From: Prevotellaceae bacterium UBA4359
GTDB lineage: Bacteria; Bacteroidota; Bacteroidia; Bacteroidales; Bacteroidaceae
Direction of reading: 5' to 3'
Assembly: GCA_002393555.1 (NCBI GenBank)
Contig: DGSP01000028.1
Location: 1-15,042 of the forward strand
Length of the DNA: 15,042 bases
Shown here piece after piece: positions 7,359-13,899 of this stretch. The notes below the pieces were generated by a model, which saw only the letters and a list, made by a program, of their open reading frames with translations, did no database searches and had not been told where the DNA came from. The position numbers and the translations under genes are program-made. The first letter of the stretch is position 1. Every line of letters starts with the position of its first letter.

Positions 7359-7930
7359 TCAGATTTCTTTATCGGGTTGATTTTCTCAGTAGCCTTGTCC
7401 ACCACAGGCTTCAGCCCATACTTGGGGGCATAGCCGCTGGCCACCTCGGTGGCATCGGTCACCAGCAGAATGTCGGGGATGACAATCTGAGTGGCATGCT
7501 TCACCCTGTAGAAGAGGTCGGGGCGTCGGCTGAGTTTTTGGGGCTTGAAGCCAGCATTGCTGCTCACAAAGTCGAAGAGGTTGAGCGCCACGCTGAGAAT
7601 CAGCGCATAGCACACCACACCCACCACGGCACCCACCAGGCGGTTGAGAAAATTCAGTTTCAGTTTCTTGAAGAACTCAGTGAGAAAGGCGGCAATCCAG
7701 CCCAGCATAATCGGCACCACAATGACGATAAGCACGAAAGCGATGAGCCGGCCAAAACCGATGCTGGCTCCCGTCTTGTCGGCCAGGAAGTCGCCAAACT
7801 GGTGGTAGAGGGTGGCGGCAATGAGCAGACCCACAGCCACACCCAAAAAGTGGGCCACCTGCTTGAACGCGCCCTGCTTGAAGCCGATGATGGCTCCCAC
7901 TATGAGCACTATGTATATCAGTATCTCCAT
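7355..7930 (-). CDS. CvpA family inner-membrane protein
   Basis: A 191-residue protein with four predicted membrane helices at about 2-17, 25-43, 60-84 and 98-120, and a soluble C-terminal tail rich in Lys. The opening IYIVLIVGAIIGFKQGAFKQ and the later FKKLKLNFLNRLVGAVVGVV match the CvpA (colicin V production) family: a GxxxGFxxG-type first helix pair, and NRLxGAxxG before the last helix. The biochemical role of the family is not settled; in E. coli CvpA is linked to colicin V export and envelope stress tolerance. Its position between infB and sufB, with an ATGA overlap into sufB, ties its translation to the suf genes. In Bacteroidales it is a usual neighbour of suf, but no functional link is shown by the sequence. 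Confidence 0.88.
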   Translation of the reverse strand: MEILIYIVLIVGAIIGFKQGAFKQVAHFLGVAVGLLIAATLYHQFGDFLADKTGASIGFGRLIAFVLIVIVVPIMLGWIAAFLTEFFKKLKLNFLNRLVGAVVGVVCYALILSVALNLFDFVSSNAGFKPQKLSRRPDLFYRVKHATQIVIPDILLVTDATEVASGYAPKYGLKPVVDKATEKINPIKKSE

Positions 7931-7952
7931 GAATACAGTGAATACTTTTATA

Positions 7953-7986
7953 GACTTGCTGCATCTCCCAAAAGATGCAGCAAGTC
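7953..7986 (-). terminator. Perfect 14-bp stem-loop between infB and cvpA
   Basis: gacttgctgcatct (7953-7966) is the exact reverse complement of agatgcagcaagtc (7973-7986), with a 6-base loop. It begins 6 bases after the infB stop. On the minus strand no T-run follows (tataaaag), so it is an imperfect intrinsic terminator. It may instead protect the upstream mRNA end, serve as an RNase processing site, or set the ratio of infB to suf transcripts. Confidence 0.6.
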
Positions 7987-7992
7987 CTTGTT

Positions 7993-10974
7993 TTAGAGTT
8001 TCGCCTTCACCTCCACCTCCGTGTAGGTTTCGAGCACGTCGCCCTCACGGATGTCGTTGAAGTTGACGATGGAGATACCGCACTCGAAGTCGCGGCCCAC
8101 CTCCTTCACATCGTCCTTGAAACGCTTCAGAGCCAAGATTTCTCCCGTGTGAACCACAATGCCGTCGCGCACCACACGCACCTTGTCGTTGCGATGCACC
8201 TTGCCTTCGGTCACCCAGCAGCCAGCCACGGTACCCACCTTGGTGATGTGATACACCTGGCGCACTTCCACCTCGGCAGTCACTTCCTCCTTCAGCGTCG
8301 GAGCCAACATGCCTTCCATGGCATCCTTCACCTCCTCGATGGCATCGTAGATGATGGAGTAGAGGCGGATATCGACACCATACTGCTCGGCCAGACGACG
8401 GGCGGCAGCCGATGGGCGCACCTGGAAACCGATGATGATGACATTCTCTGAAGCATGGGCCAACTCCACATCGTTCTCGCTGATTTGGCCCACAGCCTTG
8501 TGGATGACATTCACCTGAATCTTCTCGGTCGAGAGTTTGATGAGCGAGTCGGAAAGGGCTTCGATAGAACCATCGACGTCGCCTTTCACGATGAGGTTCA
8601 GTTCCTTGAAGTCACCCAGTGCGATGCGGCGGCCCAACTCGTCGAGAGTCAGACGGGTCTGGGTGCGCAATCCCTGTTCGCGCTTCAGTTGCTCACGCTT
8701 GTTACAGATTTCGCGGGCCTCCTGCTCAGTCTCCATCACGTGGAAGGTGTCGCCGGCAGTAGGTGCGCCGTTCAGACCCAGAATCACAGCCGGTTCGGCT
8801 GGCAGAGCCTTGTCGATGCGCTGTCCACGTTCGTTGAACATGGCCTTGATGCGGCCATAGTGTGTGCCGGCCAGCACGATGTCGCCCTGATGGAGTGTGC
8901 CGTTCTGCACCAGCACCGTAGCCACATAGCCACGTCCCTTGTCGAGGGTAGATTCAATGATGGAACCAGTGGCCTTGCGGTTGGGGTTCGCCTTCAGGTC
9001 GAGCATCTCGGCCTCCAGCAGCACCTTGTCCATCAGTTCCTCCACACCGATGCCCTTCTTGGCACTGATGTCTTGGCTCTGATACTTGCCTCCCCATTCT
9101 TCCACGAGCAGGTTCATGTTGGCCAACTGTTCCTTTATCTTCTCGGGATTAGCCCCGGGCTTGTCAATCTTGTTGATGGCAAACACCATCGGCACACCAG
9201 CCGCCTGTGCATGGGCGATGGCCTCCTTCGTCTGAGGCATCACATCGTCGTCGGCAGCCACAATGATGATGGCGATGTCCGTCACCTTGGCACCACGGGC
9301 GCGCATGGCGGTGAAAGCCTCGTGACCCGGCGTGTCGAGGAAGGTGATTCGGCGACCATCCTTCATCTTCACGTTGTAGGCTCCAATGTGCTGGGTGATG
9401 CCACCCGCCTCGCCCGCAATCACGTTGGTCTTGCGGATGTAGTCGAGCAGCGAAGTCTTACCGTGATCGACATGACCCATCACCGTGATGATAGGTGCTC
9501 GACGCTCCAGGTCTTCCTCGTTGTCCTCGGCCTCCTCGATGGCGTTCGACACTTCTTCCGACACATAACTGGTGGTGTAGCCAAACTCTTCGGCCACAAT
9601 GTTGATGGTCTCGGCATCCAGTCGCTGGTTGATGCTCACCATCATGCCGATAGACATACAGGTGGCGATGACCTGAGTGACAGGCACATCCATCATGGTG
9701 GCGAGTTCGTTGGCAGTTACGAACTCAGTGAGTTTCAGCACCTTGCTCTCAGCATTTTCGGCCCTCTCCTCTTCCACCATGCGCTCATGGATAGCATGAC
9801 GCTTGTCCTTGCGGTACTTCACGCCCTTCTTCTCCTGCTTGGCGGTGAGACGAGCGAGTGTCTCCTTCACCTGCTTTGCCACCTCCTCTTCGCTCAGTTC
9901 CTGAGGCTTCGGAGGCTGCTTCTTCTTGTTCTTCTTTTTGCCAGCCTGCTGCTGTTGAGCCTGCTGGTTCTTCTGCTGCTGGGCATTGTTGGGCTGTCCG
10001 GGTTTGCCACCCTGCTTTTTGCCCTGGCCCTGCTGCCCATTGCCTTGCTTGGCAGCAGCATCAATATCTACCTTGTTGGAGTTGATGCGGTTACGTTTCT
10101 TCTTCTGTCCCGAGCCTTGTCCCTGCTGGCCTTGCGCTTCGGCAGCCTGACGCTCCTTGCGGCGTTCAGCCTTGCTCTTGCGGTCGGGACGCGTCTTGCT
10201 GTTCAGGCTCGACAGGTCGATGAAACCCACCTGCTTGAACTGCACACTGGCTTCGGCTGGGGCAGCGAGGCGATACACGCCGTTCTCGTCCTGCTCCAGA
10301 CGGTCAGCGGGCGACAGTTTGCCCGACTTGGGCTTAGGCTCCTTGCGGGCAGTCTCGGCAGGCTTGTCCACAGGCTCCGTCTTGGCTGCAGGCTCCGTCT
10401 TGGGTGCAGGCTCCGTCTTGGGTGCGGCCTCTTGCGTCTTCTCCGCAGGAGTATCCACGGCTGGAGTTTCCTTCGCCACAGCCTCGGGTGTCTTCGGCTC
10501 CGTCTTCGGAGCGGCAGGTTGGGCAGTCTCAGAGGTTGCAGCGACGGCAGGTGCGGGCGCATCAGTCTTGGGCGCATCCGCTTGGGGTGCATCCGTCTTG
10601 GGTGCATTCGTCTTGGGAGTGCCAAGTTTCAGGTCGTTGATGTTCCCGACAATCTTCAGTTGTGGCTTCTTGGCAGCCTTTTCCTTCTCAGCCTTCTCCC
10701 TCTCCGCACGTTCCTTCTCCTCCCGTGCAGCCTGCTGGCGTTCTTTCTTCTCCTGCTGTTCCTTCACCTTCTGGTTCTGTATCTTCTGCTTCGTTTCGGC
10801 ATTCTGCTTCATGTCCTCGCCAAACGCCTGCTGGAGCAACTGATACTGTTCGTCCGTAATCTTCGCGTTGGGTGTGGCATCCTGCAGTGCCATACCCTTC
10901 TTTTGCAGGAATTCAGCCACCGTGTTGATTCCCACATTCAGTTCTTTTAATGCCTTGTTAAGTCTTACTGCCAT
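7993..10974 (-). CDS. infB: Translation initiation factor IF-2
   Basis: GTPase that brings initiator tRNA to the 30S subunit and promotes subunit joining. It has 993 residues, longer than E. coli IF2 (890). An IF2 N-terminal helical module (RLNKALKELNVGINTVAEFL) opens the protein. A low-complexity linker follows to about residue 400: a charged Lys/Glu coiled stretch (55-105), Pro/Lys/Thr/Asp repeats (118-205), and a Gln/Gly/Lys tract (275-355). A second IF2_N-like segment is at about 415-470. GTPase motifs are GHVDHGKT (500-507), GGITQHIG (524-531), DTPGHE (547-552), NKID (601-604) and SAK (637-639). The later domains, with GDVDGSIEAL (798-807) and a C-terminal beta-barrel, are complete. The start at 10974 gives the expected MAVRLNKALK terminus. 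A 178-bp gap separates it from nusA, unusually long for this operon. Confidence 0.98.
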   Translation of the reverse strand: MAVRLNKALKELNVGINTVAEFLQKKGMALQDATPNAKITDEQYQLLQQAFGEDMKQNAETKQKIQNQKVKEQQEKKERQQAAREEKERAEREKAEKEKAAKKPQLKIVGNINDLKLGTPKTNAPKTDAPQADAPKTDAPAPAVAATSETAQPAAPKTEPKTPEAVAKETPAVDTPAEKTQEAAPKTEPAPKTEPAAKTEPVDKPAETARKEPKPKSGKLSPADRLEQDENGVYRLAAPAEASVQFKQVGFIDLSSLNSKTRPDRKSKAERRKERQAAEAQGQQGQGSGQKKKRNRINSNKVDIDAAAKQGNGQQGQGKKQGGKPGQPNNAQQQKNQQAQQQQAGKKKNKKKQPPKPQELSEEEVAKQVKETLARLTAKQEKKGVKYRKDKRHAIHERMVEEERAENAESKVLKLTEFVTANELATMMDVPVTQVIATCMSIGMMVSINQRLDAETINIVAEEFGYTTSYVSEEVSNAIEEAEDNEEDLERRAPIITVMGHVDHGKTSLLDYIRKTNVIAGEAGGITQHIGAYNVKMKDGRRITFLDTPGHEAFTAMRARGAKVTDIAIIIVAADDDVMPQTKEAIAHAQAAGVPMVFAINKIDKPGANPEKIKEQLANMNLLVEEWGGKYQSQDISAKKGIGVEELMDKVLLEAEMLDLKANPNRKATGSIIESTLDKGRGYVATVLVQNGTLHQGDIVLAGTHYGRIKAMFNERGQRIDKALPAEPAVILGLNGAPTAGDTFHVMETEQEAREICNKREQLKREQGLRTQTRLTLDELGRRIALGDFKELNLIVKGDVDGSIEALSDSLIKLSTEKIQVNVIHKAVGQISENDVELAHASENVIIIGFQVRPSAAARRLAEQYGVDIRLYSIIYDAIEEVKDAMEGMLAPTLKEEVTAEVEVRQVYHITKVGTVAGCWVTEGKVHRNDKVRVVRDGIVVHTGEILALKRFKDDVKEVGRDFECGISIVNFNDIREGDVLETYTEVEVKAKL
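10371..10424 (-). repeat. 18-bp x3 coding minisatellite in infB
   Basis: Three consecutive 18-bp units (plus-strand spelling caggctccgtcttggNtg) differ at one base. They encode repeats of six residues, APKTEP APKTEP AAKTEP, in the IF2 linker. All units keep the frame. Confidence 0.8.
10559..10618 (-). repeat. 15-bp x4 coding minisatellite in infB
   Basis: Four consecutive 15-bp units of the form gcatccgtcttgggt with a few substitutions encode five-residue repeats of PKTDA type near residues 119-139 of IF2. The unit length is a multiple of three, so copy-number change would alter linker length without a frameshift. Confidence 0.75.
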
Positions 10975-10984
10975 CTATTAATCA

Positions 10985-11150
10985 GACCCTCTCTGCCCTT
11001 TGGGCATCTCCCCCTCTCTGGGGAGAGCCATCCGGCTTGTTTTAATGGGGATTTATTTATTTGATTATTACCTTGTTGATATCACATTGGTCCGACACCC
11101 CGCATGGCTCTCCTCCCCATAGAGAGAGGGGGAAGGCCAGGGAAAGGGTC
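10985..11150. repeat. Long imperfect inverted repeat between nusA and infB
   Basis: Arms at 10985-11035 and 11100-11150 face each other across 64 AT-rich bases. Shared blocks in order (left arm versus reverse complement of right arm) are GACCCT, TCCCCCTCTCT, GGGGAGAGCCAT (the right arm carries a short insertion around it) and CGG. The left arm also has its own small hairpin, tgccc-ttt-gggca (10994-11006). The outer ends are 10 bases from the infB start and 3 bases from the nusA stop, so the element fills the whole gap. I see no open frame and no promoter match in it. It looks like an inserted dispersed intergenic repeat; copies elsewhere cannot be checked here. Confidence 0.7.
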
Positions 11151-11153
11151 TCT

Positions 11154-12416
11154 TTACTCTTCAAATTCAGCCTTCAGAATGCGGAGCACCTCATCCACCG
11201 TGTTCTCTTCCAGGTCGGCTTTCTCCACCAGCATGGCACGTGGAGCACTCAGCACACTCTTGGCCGTGTCAAGCCCGATGCCCTTGATGGCATCGATAAT
11301 CCAAGGCTCGATTTCGTCGGTGAACTCATCCAGATAGATGTCCTCCTCGTCAGGCTCTTCGCCGTTCAGTTCGCGGAACACGTCGATGGTGTAGCCTGTC
11401 AGCATCGAGGCCAACTTGATGTTGTCGCCATTCTTGCCGATGGCCAGGCTCACCTGGTCGGGCTGCAGATACACCTCGGCCTTCTTTTTCTCCTCGTCGA
11501 GCGAGATGGACGTGATGGCCGCAGGGCTGAGTGCGCGCTGGATGAACAGTTTGGTGTTGCTGGTGTAGTTGATGACATCGATGTTCTCGTTGTGCAACTC
11601 GCGCACGATACCATGAATGCGGCTACCCTTCACACCCACGCAGGCACCCACAGGATCCACACGCTCGTTGTAACTCTCCACGGCAATCTTGGCCCTCTCG
11701 CCGGGGATGCGGGCAATCCTCTGTACCGTGATGAGACCATCGTTGATTTCAGGCACCTCCTGCTCCAGCAGGCGGCGCAGGAAGTCGGGCGATGTGCGCG
11801 AAAGGATAATCTTCGGGTTGTTGTTCAGGTTATCCACCCTCAGCACCACCGCACGAGCACTTTCGCCCTTTCTGAAGAAGTCGCCCGGAATCTGCTCATT
11901 CTTCGGCAAGAGGAGTTCATTGCCCTCATCGTCGAGCAGCAACATCTCGCGCTTCCAGATTTGATACACCTCGCCACTCACAATCTGCCCCACCTTATCT
12001 ACATATTTATTATAGAGGTTGTCGTGCTCCAGGTCCAGAATCTTGCTGGCCATCGTCTGGCGCAGGGTCAGGATGGCGCGGCGGCCAAACTTTGCAAACT
12101 CAATCTTCTCGCTCACCTCCTCGCCAATCTCATAGTCCTCGTCAATCTTCTGAGCCTCAGAGAGTGCAATCTCCGCATTCTCGTTCTTCACCTCCCCGTC
12201 TGGCACCACCACGCGGTTGCGGTAAATCTCAAAGTCGCCCTTGTCGGGGTTCACAATCACGTCGAAATTCTCGTCCGAGCCATACGTCTTCTGCAACACA
12301 CTGCGGAAACTGTCCTCAATCACACTCACCAGCGTGGTCCTGTCGATGTTTTTCGTCTCCTTAAAGTCTTTGAACGTGTCAATCAGATTCACACGATCCG
12401 TTGTTTTCTTTGCCAT
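11154..12416 (-). CDS. nusA: Transcription termination/antitermination factor NusA
   Basis: RNA polymerase-binding factor that affects pausing, intrinsic termination and antitermination. It has 420 residues, shorter than E. coli NusA (495), which carries extra C-terminal acidic repeats. The N-terminal RNAP-binding domain covers about 1-130 (LVSVIEDSFRSVLQKTYG; EIALSEAQ). An S1 domain follows at about 138-205 (GQIVSGEVYQIWKREMLLL). KH1 contains GVKGSRIHGIVRELHNENIDVI (261-282) and KH2 contains AIGKNGDNIKLA (325-336). A short acidic tail with one helical repeat (IKGIGLDTAKSVL) ends the protein. The start at 12416 gives MAKKTTDRVN. It follows rimP after 56 bp, a gap that holds a terminator-like hairpin. 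Confidence 0.97.
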   Translation of the reverse strand: MAKKTTDRVNLIDTFKDFKETKNIDRTTLVSVIEDSFRSVLQKTYGSDENFDVIVNPDKGDFEIYRNRVVVPDGEVKNENAEIALSEAQKIDEDYEIGEEVSEKIEFAKFGRRAILTLRQTMASKILDLEHDNLYNKYVDKVGQIVSGEVYQIWKREMLLLDDEGNELLLPKNEQIPGDFFRKGESARAVVLRVDNLNNNPKIILSRTSPDFLRRLLEQEVPEINDGLITVQRIARIPGERAKIAVESYNERVDPVGACVGVKGSRIHGIVRELHNENIDVINYTSNTKLFIQRALSPAAITSISLDEEKKKAEVYLQPDQVSLAIGKNGDNIKLASMLTGYTIDVFRELNGEEPDEEDIYLDEFTDEIEPWIIDAIKGIGLDTAKSVLSAPRAMLVEKADLEENTVDEVLRILKAEFEE

Positions 12417-12443
12417 TGAATTATTTGTATTAAGTTAAGAATC

Positions 12444-12469
12444 AAAAAAAAGTCGCCCAGCGCGTGGGC
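12444..12469 (-). terminator. Intrinsic terminator-like hairpin between rimP and nusA
   Basis: On the minus strand, 3 bases after the rimP stop, GCCCA and TGGGC (complement of 12465-12469 and 12455-12459) form a 5-bp GC-rich stem over a 5-base loop. GAC and eight Ts (complement of 12444-12451) follow. This is the form of an intrinsic terminator placed inside the operon, just upstream of nusA. The stem is short, so read-through is likely. Confidence 0.6.
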
Positions 12470-12472
12470 AGG

Positions 12473-12940
12473 TTATTTGAAGTCGATGATGCTCTTCACC
12501 CACTTCACATCGCCATAGCCAAAAGCCTTGTCCACCTCCACCATCTGCGGACGCTTCTTCCCCTCCACACGCTGTTTCTCCAGCACCGTCACCACAAAGC
12601 CCTGCTCATCCGCACTCTTCATCGCCCCCTCCATCTTCTTGCCGTCGGCAGTCAGCAACTCCACATCGTAGCCGATGGCATTCACATACTGCTGCAGCAC
12701 CTTGAAGGGCTGACCGATGCCAGCCGAGCCCACCTCCAGTTCAAAGTCCTCCACATCGCGGTCGAAATGCTCCTCGATGAAACGGCTCAGTTCGCAGCAG
12801 TCCTCAATCCACACACCATCCCGATGGTCTATCTCCACCGTCACCTTGTTCTGCTCATCCACTGTGGCATCCACCAAAAAATACTCCTTGCCCTCCAACC
12901 ATTCGAGAGCCAGTTCTTTCACTTTGTTCTTGTCAATCAT
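12473..12940 (-). CDS. rimP: Ribosome maturation factor RimP
   Basis: Cytoplasmic factor for 30S subunit maturation. It has 155 residues, the family length. The N-terminal alpha/beta domain contains VTVEIDHRDGVWIEDCCELSR, the region with the family's D-x-C-x-x-x-S pattern, and ELEVGSAGIGQPF (67-79), which corresponds to the family motif EVSSPGLDRPL. The C-terminal SH3-like domain runs from about residue 90. The start at 12940 (MIDKNKVKEL) follows a GAAGGT ribosome-binding sequence. An earlier in-frame ATG at 12985 would add 15 residues lying in the leader hairpin and is not preferred. It is the first gene of the rimP-nusA-infB unit, as in many bacteria. Confidence 0.95.
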   Translation of the reverse strand: MIDKNKVKELALEWLEGKEYFLVDATVDEQNKVTVEIDHRDGVWIEDCCELSRFIEEHFDRDVEDFELEVGSAGIGQPFKVLQQYVNAIGYDVELLTADGKKMEGAMKSADEQGFVVTVLEKQRVEGKKRPQMVEVDKAFGYGDVKWVKSIIDFK

Positions 12941-12958
12941 ACCTTCATGAAATATTAA

Positions 12959-12986
12959 AATGAGGGAACTTTTCAGCCCCCTCATT
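12959..12986 (-). promoter_or_regulatory. Leader stem-loop upstream of rimP
   Basis: AATGAGGG (12959-12966) pairs exactly with CCCTCATT (12979-12986) over a 12-base loop. It lies within the first 40 or so bases of the predicted rimP mRNA and ends 18 bases before the start codon. No T-run follows, so it is not a terminator. It may stabilise the mRNA or regulate expression. Confidence 0.5.
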
Positions 12987-12998
12987 CATTTTTCGCTG

Positions 12999-13029
12999 CA
13001 AAGGTAACACATTTTTTATAAATGACAAA
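12999..13029 (-). promoter_or_regulatory. Bacteroidetes-type promoter of the rimP-nusA-infB operon
   Basis: On the minus strand TTTG (complement of 13026-13029) is followed after 19 bp by TACCTTTG (complement of 12999-13006), matching the Bacteroidetes -33/-7 consensus with ideal spacing. The predicted start of transcription is near 12995, leaving a leader of about 55 bases. The same CTGCAAAGGTAA (plus-strand spelling) occurs at the left TPR gene promoter. Confidence 0.75.
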
Positions 13030-13242
13030 ATAAAAAAGGCCGAAAAACGCCATTTTGCCCATTTCTGCATCTTTTCCCTACTTTTCGACCCACTTTTGCC
13101 CTCTCCAACCGCAACGCCGTTCCCACACTTACGTCAATGCCACTACCGTAATTACCCCAACGACACTGCCGTAATTACCCCAACGAGGTTGCCCTATCCC
13201 CACCCCCAAAAAACTTTCCTCCACCACCTCTGCCGTCAGTTC
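13030..13242. other. Non-coding region upstream of the rimP promoter, C-rich on the plus strand
   Basis: No convincing reading frame, tRNA or known RNA was found in either strand. The plus strand has many C and few G bases from about 13070 to 13235. The only clear structure is the tandem pair at 13141-13186, listed separately. Confidence 0.5.
13141..13186. repeat. 23-bp direct tandem pair, each with a GTAATTAC palindrome
   Basis: Positions 13141-13163 and 13164-13186 are identical except for one base (cactAcc versus cactGcc). Each unit contains the perfect palindrome GTAATTAC (13148-13155 and 13171-13178), with centres 23 bp apart, roughly two helical turns. They lie about 110-160 bp upstream of the rimP -33 element. 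A pair of operator sites is possible but unproven. Confidence 0.6.
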
Positions 13243-13484
13243 GGCGTATCATTAAAACTTCTCTTAACGTGAGTTCGATGTAAGAATTACGCCTTCGGCG
13301 GACGAAGAAAAAACAAAAAAAAACAAGTAAAAACAAACAAAAACAGGTTCTTCTTGGTTGTGAATGGCAAAGATGTTGTGGACGAAGAAATGGTTTTTAT
13401 TTGTTTTCATCGGTTTTTATTTGTTTTTTCTTCGTCCGCCGAAGGCGTATCATTAAAACTTCTCTTACACCGAACTCACGTTAA
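13243..13484. repeat. Compound direct and inverted repeat cluster
   Basis: Three repeat pairs interlock. A: ggcgtatcattaaaacttct plus ctta, 24 identical bases in direct orientation at 13243-13266 and 13444-13467. B: ttaacgtgagttcgatgtaag-type 21-mers, inverted at 13264-13284 and 13464-13484 with one mismatch. C: a perfect 30-bp inverted repeat at 13288-13317 and 13420-13449, beginning tacgccttcggcggacgaag. Between the C arms are A-rich tracts (left) and T-rich tracts (right) that could lengthen the stem, and a third short copy of ggacgaagaaa at 13380-13390. No transposase frame is present. It resembles a small non-autonomous or REP-like element, possibly two copies meeting head to head. Confidence 0.75.
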
Positions 13485-13595
13485 ACAGGAATGTCTTCCA
13501 TGAACACCCTTCCGCTTTCTCCCCCATTCCCCTTCCATGTCTTCACGCTTCCGTCAGTCGTCATCACTCGGTTCTGGCAGGCATCACTTCGAGGG
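13485..13595. other. Non-coding spacer, nothing recognised
   Basis: This stretch links the inverted-repeat cluster to the 23-bp array. It is C/T-rich on the plus strand. Short minus-strand frames cross it, but they are low-complexity Ser/Pro/His translations without ribosome-binding site or family resemblance. Confidence 0.4.
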
Positions 13596-13755
13596 AGATG
13601 ACGAGTGAGAGGCCGAGGTTGATACAGGTGAGAGACTGGGGAAGATATGGGTGAGAGGGGGAGGAAGATACGGGTCAAGATGGAGGCGATGACGAGTGGA
13701 CGATGGGGGTGGATATGGGTGCGCGATGGAAGTGGATGCAGGTGCTCGTTCGTGG
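13596..13755. repeat. Degenerate tandem array of about 23-bp units (7 copies)
   Basis: Units can be set at 13596-13618, 13619-13641, 13642-13664, 13665-13688, 13689-13712, 13713-13735 and 13736-13755 (23, 23, 23, 24, 24, 23 and 20 bp). A loose consensus is gatayGGGTgagag followed by a G-rich tail; the best pair is the second and third units. The plus strand is strongly purine-rich. No frame with family resemblance runs through it. It is an old, diverged minisatellite upstream of the right TPR gene promoter. Confidence 0.55.
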
Positions 13756-13825
13756 TATAGATGAAACTGCAAGAAAAAAATGACCCATCAACAGAAACAA
13801 ACGAGGATGAAAATCAGAGGATTCC

Positions 13826-13857
13826 TTTGGAAATCTTAAAGGAATGTTGTACATTTG
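13826..13857 (+). promoter_or_regulatory. Bacteroidetes-type promoter of the right TPR gene
   Basis: TTTG at 13826-13829 is followed after 20 bp by TACATTTG at 13850-13857, matching TAnnTTTG. The predicted start near 13861 gives a leader of about 40 bases. GGAGGAA lies within that leader, about 12 bases before the ATG at 13900. Confidence 0.65.
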
Positions 13858-13899
13858 CAGGACGAAACGAAGAAATGGCGGAGGAATCCGTTGCTGCCC

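Noticed and set aside
8455..10950. Very long open frame (831 codons) on the plus strand opposite infB
   Set aside because: Its translation is Leu/His/Gly-rich low complexity with no family resemblance, and it mirrors the strongly supported infB; the biased codon use of infB removes stops on the opposite strand.
12417..12443. Separate nusA promoter in the rimP-nusA gap
   Set aside because: TTTG with a 19-bp spacer leads to TAATTCAA, which matches only the first part of TAnnTTTG and abuts the start codon; too weak to call.
13141..13186. CRISPR-like repeat pair
   Set aside because: The units are directly adjacent without spacers, there are only two, and no cas gene is near.
13243..13484. Insertion sequence or integron attachment site
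   Set aside because: Inverted repeats are present, but there is no transposase or integrase frame and no clear target-site duplication, so only a repeat element is called.
13481..13772. Small minus-strand frames in the repeat region
   Set aside because: They translate the degenerate array into Ser/Pro/His low complexity; no start context or family.
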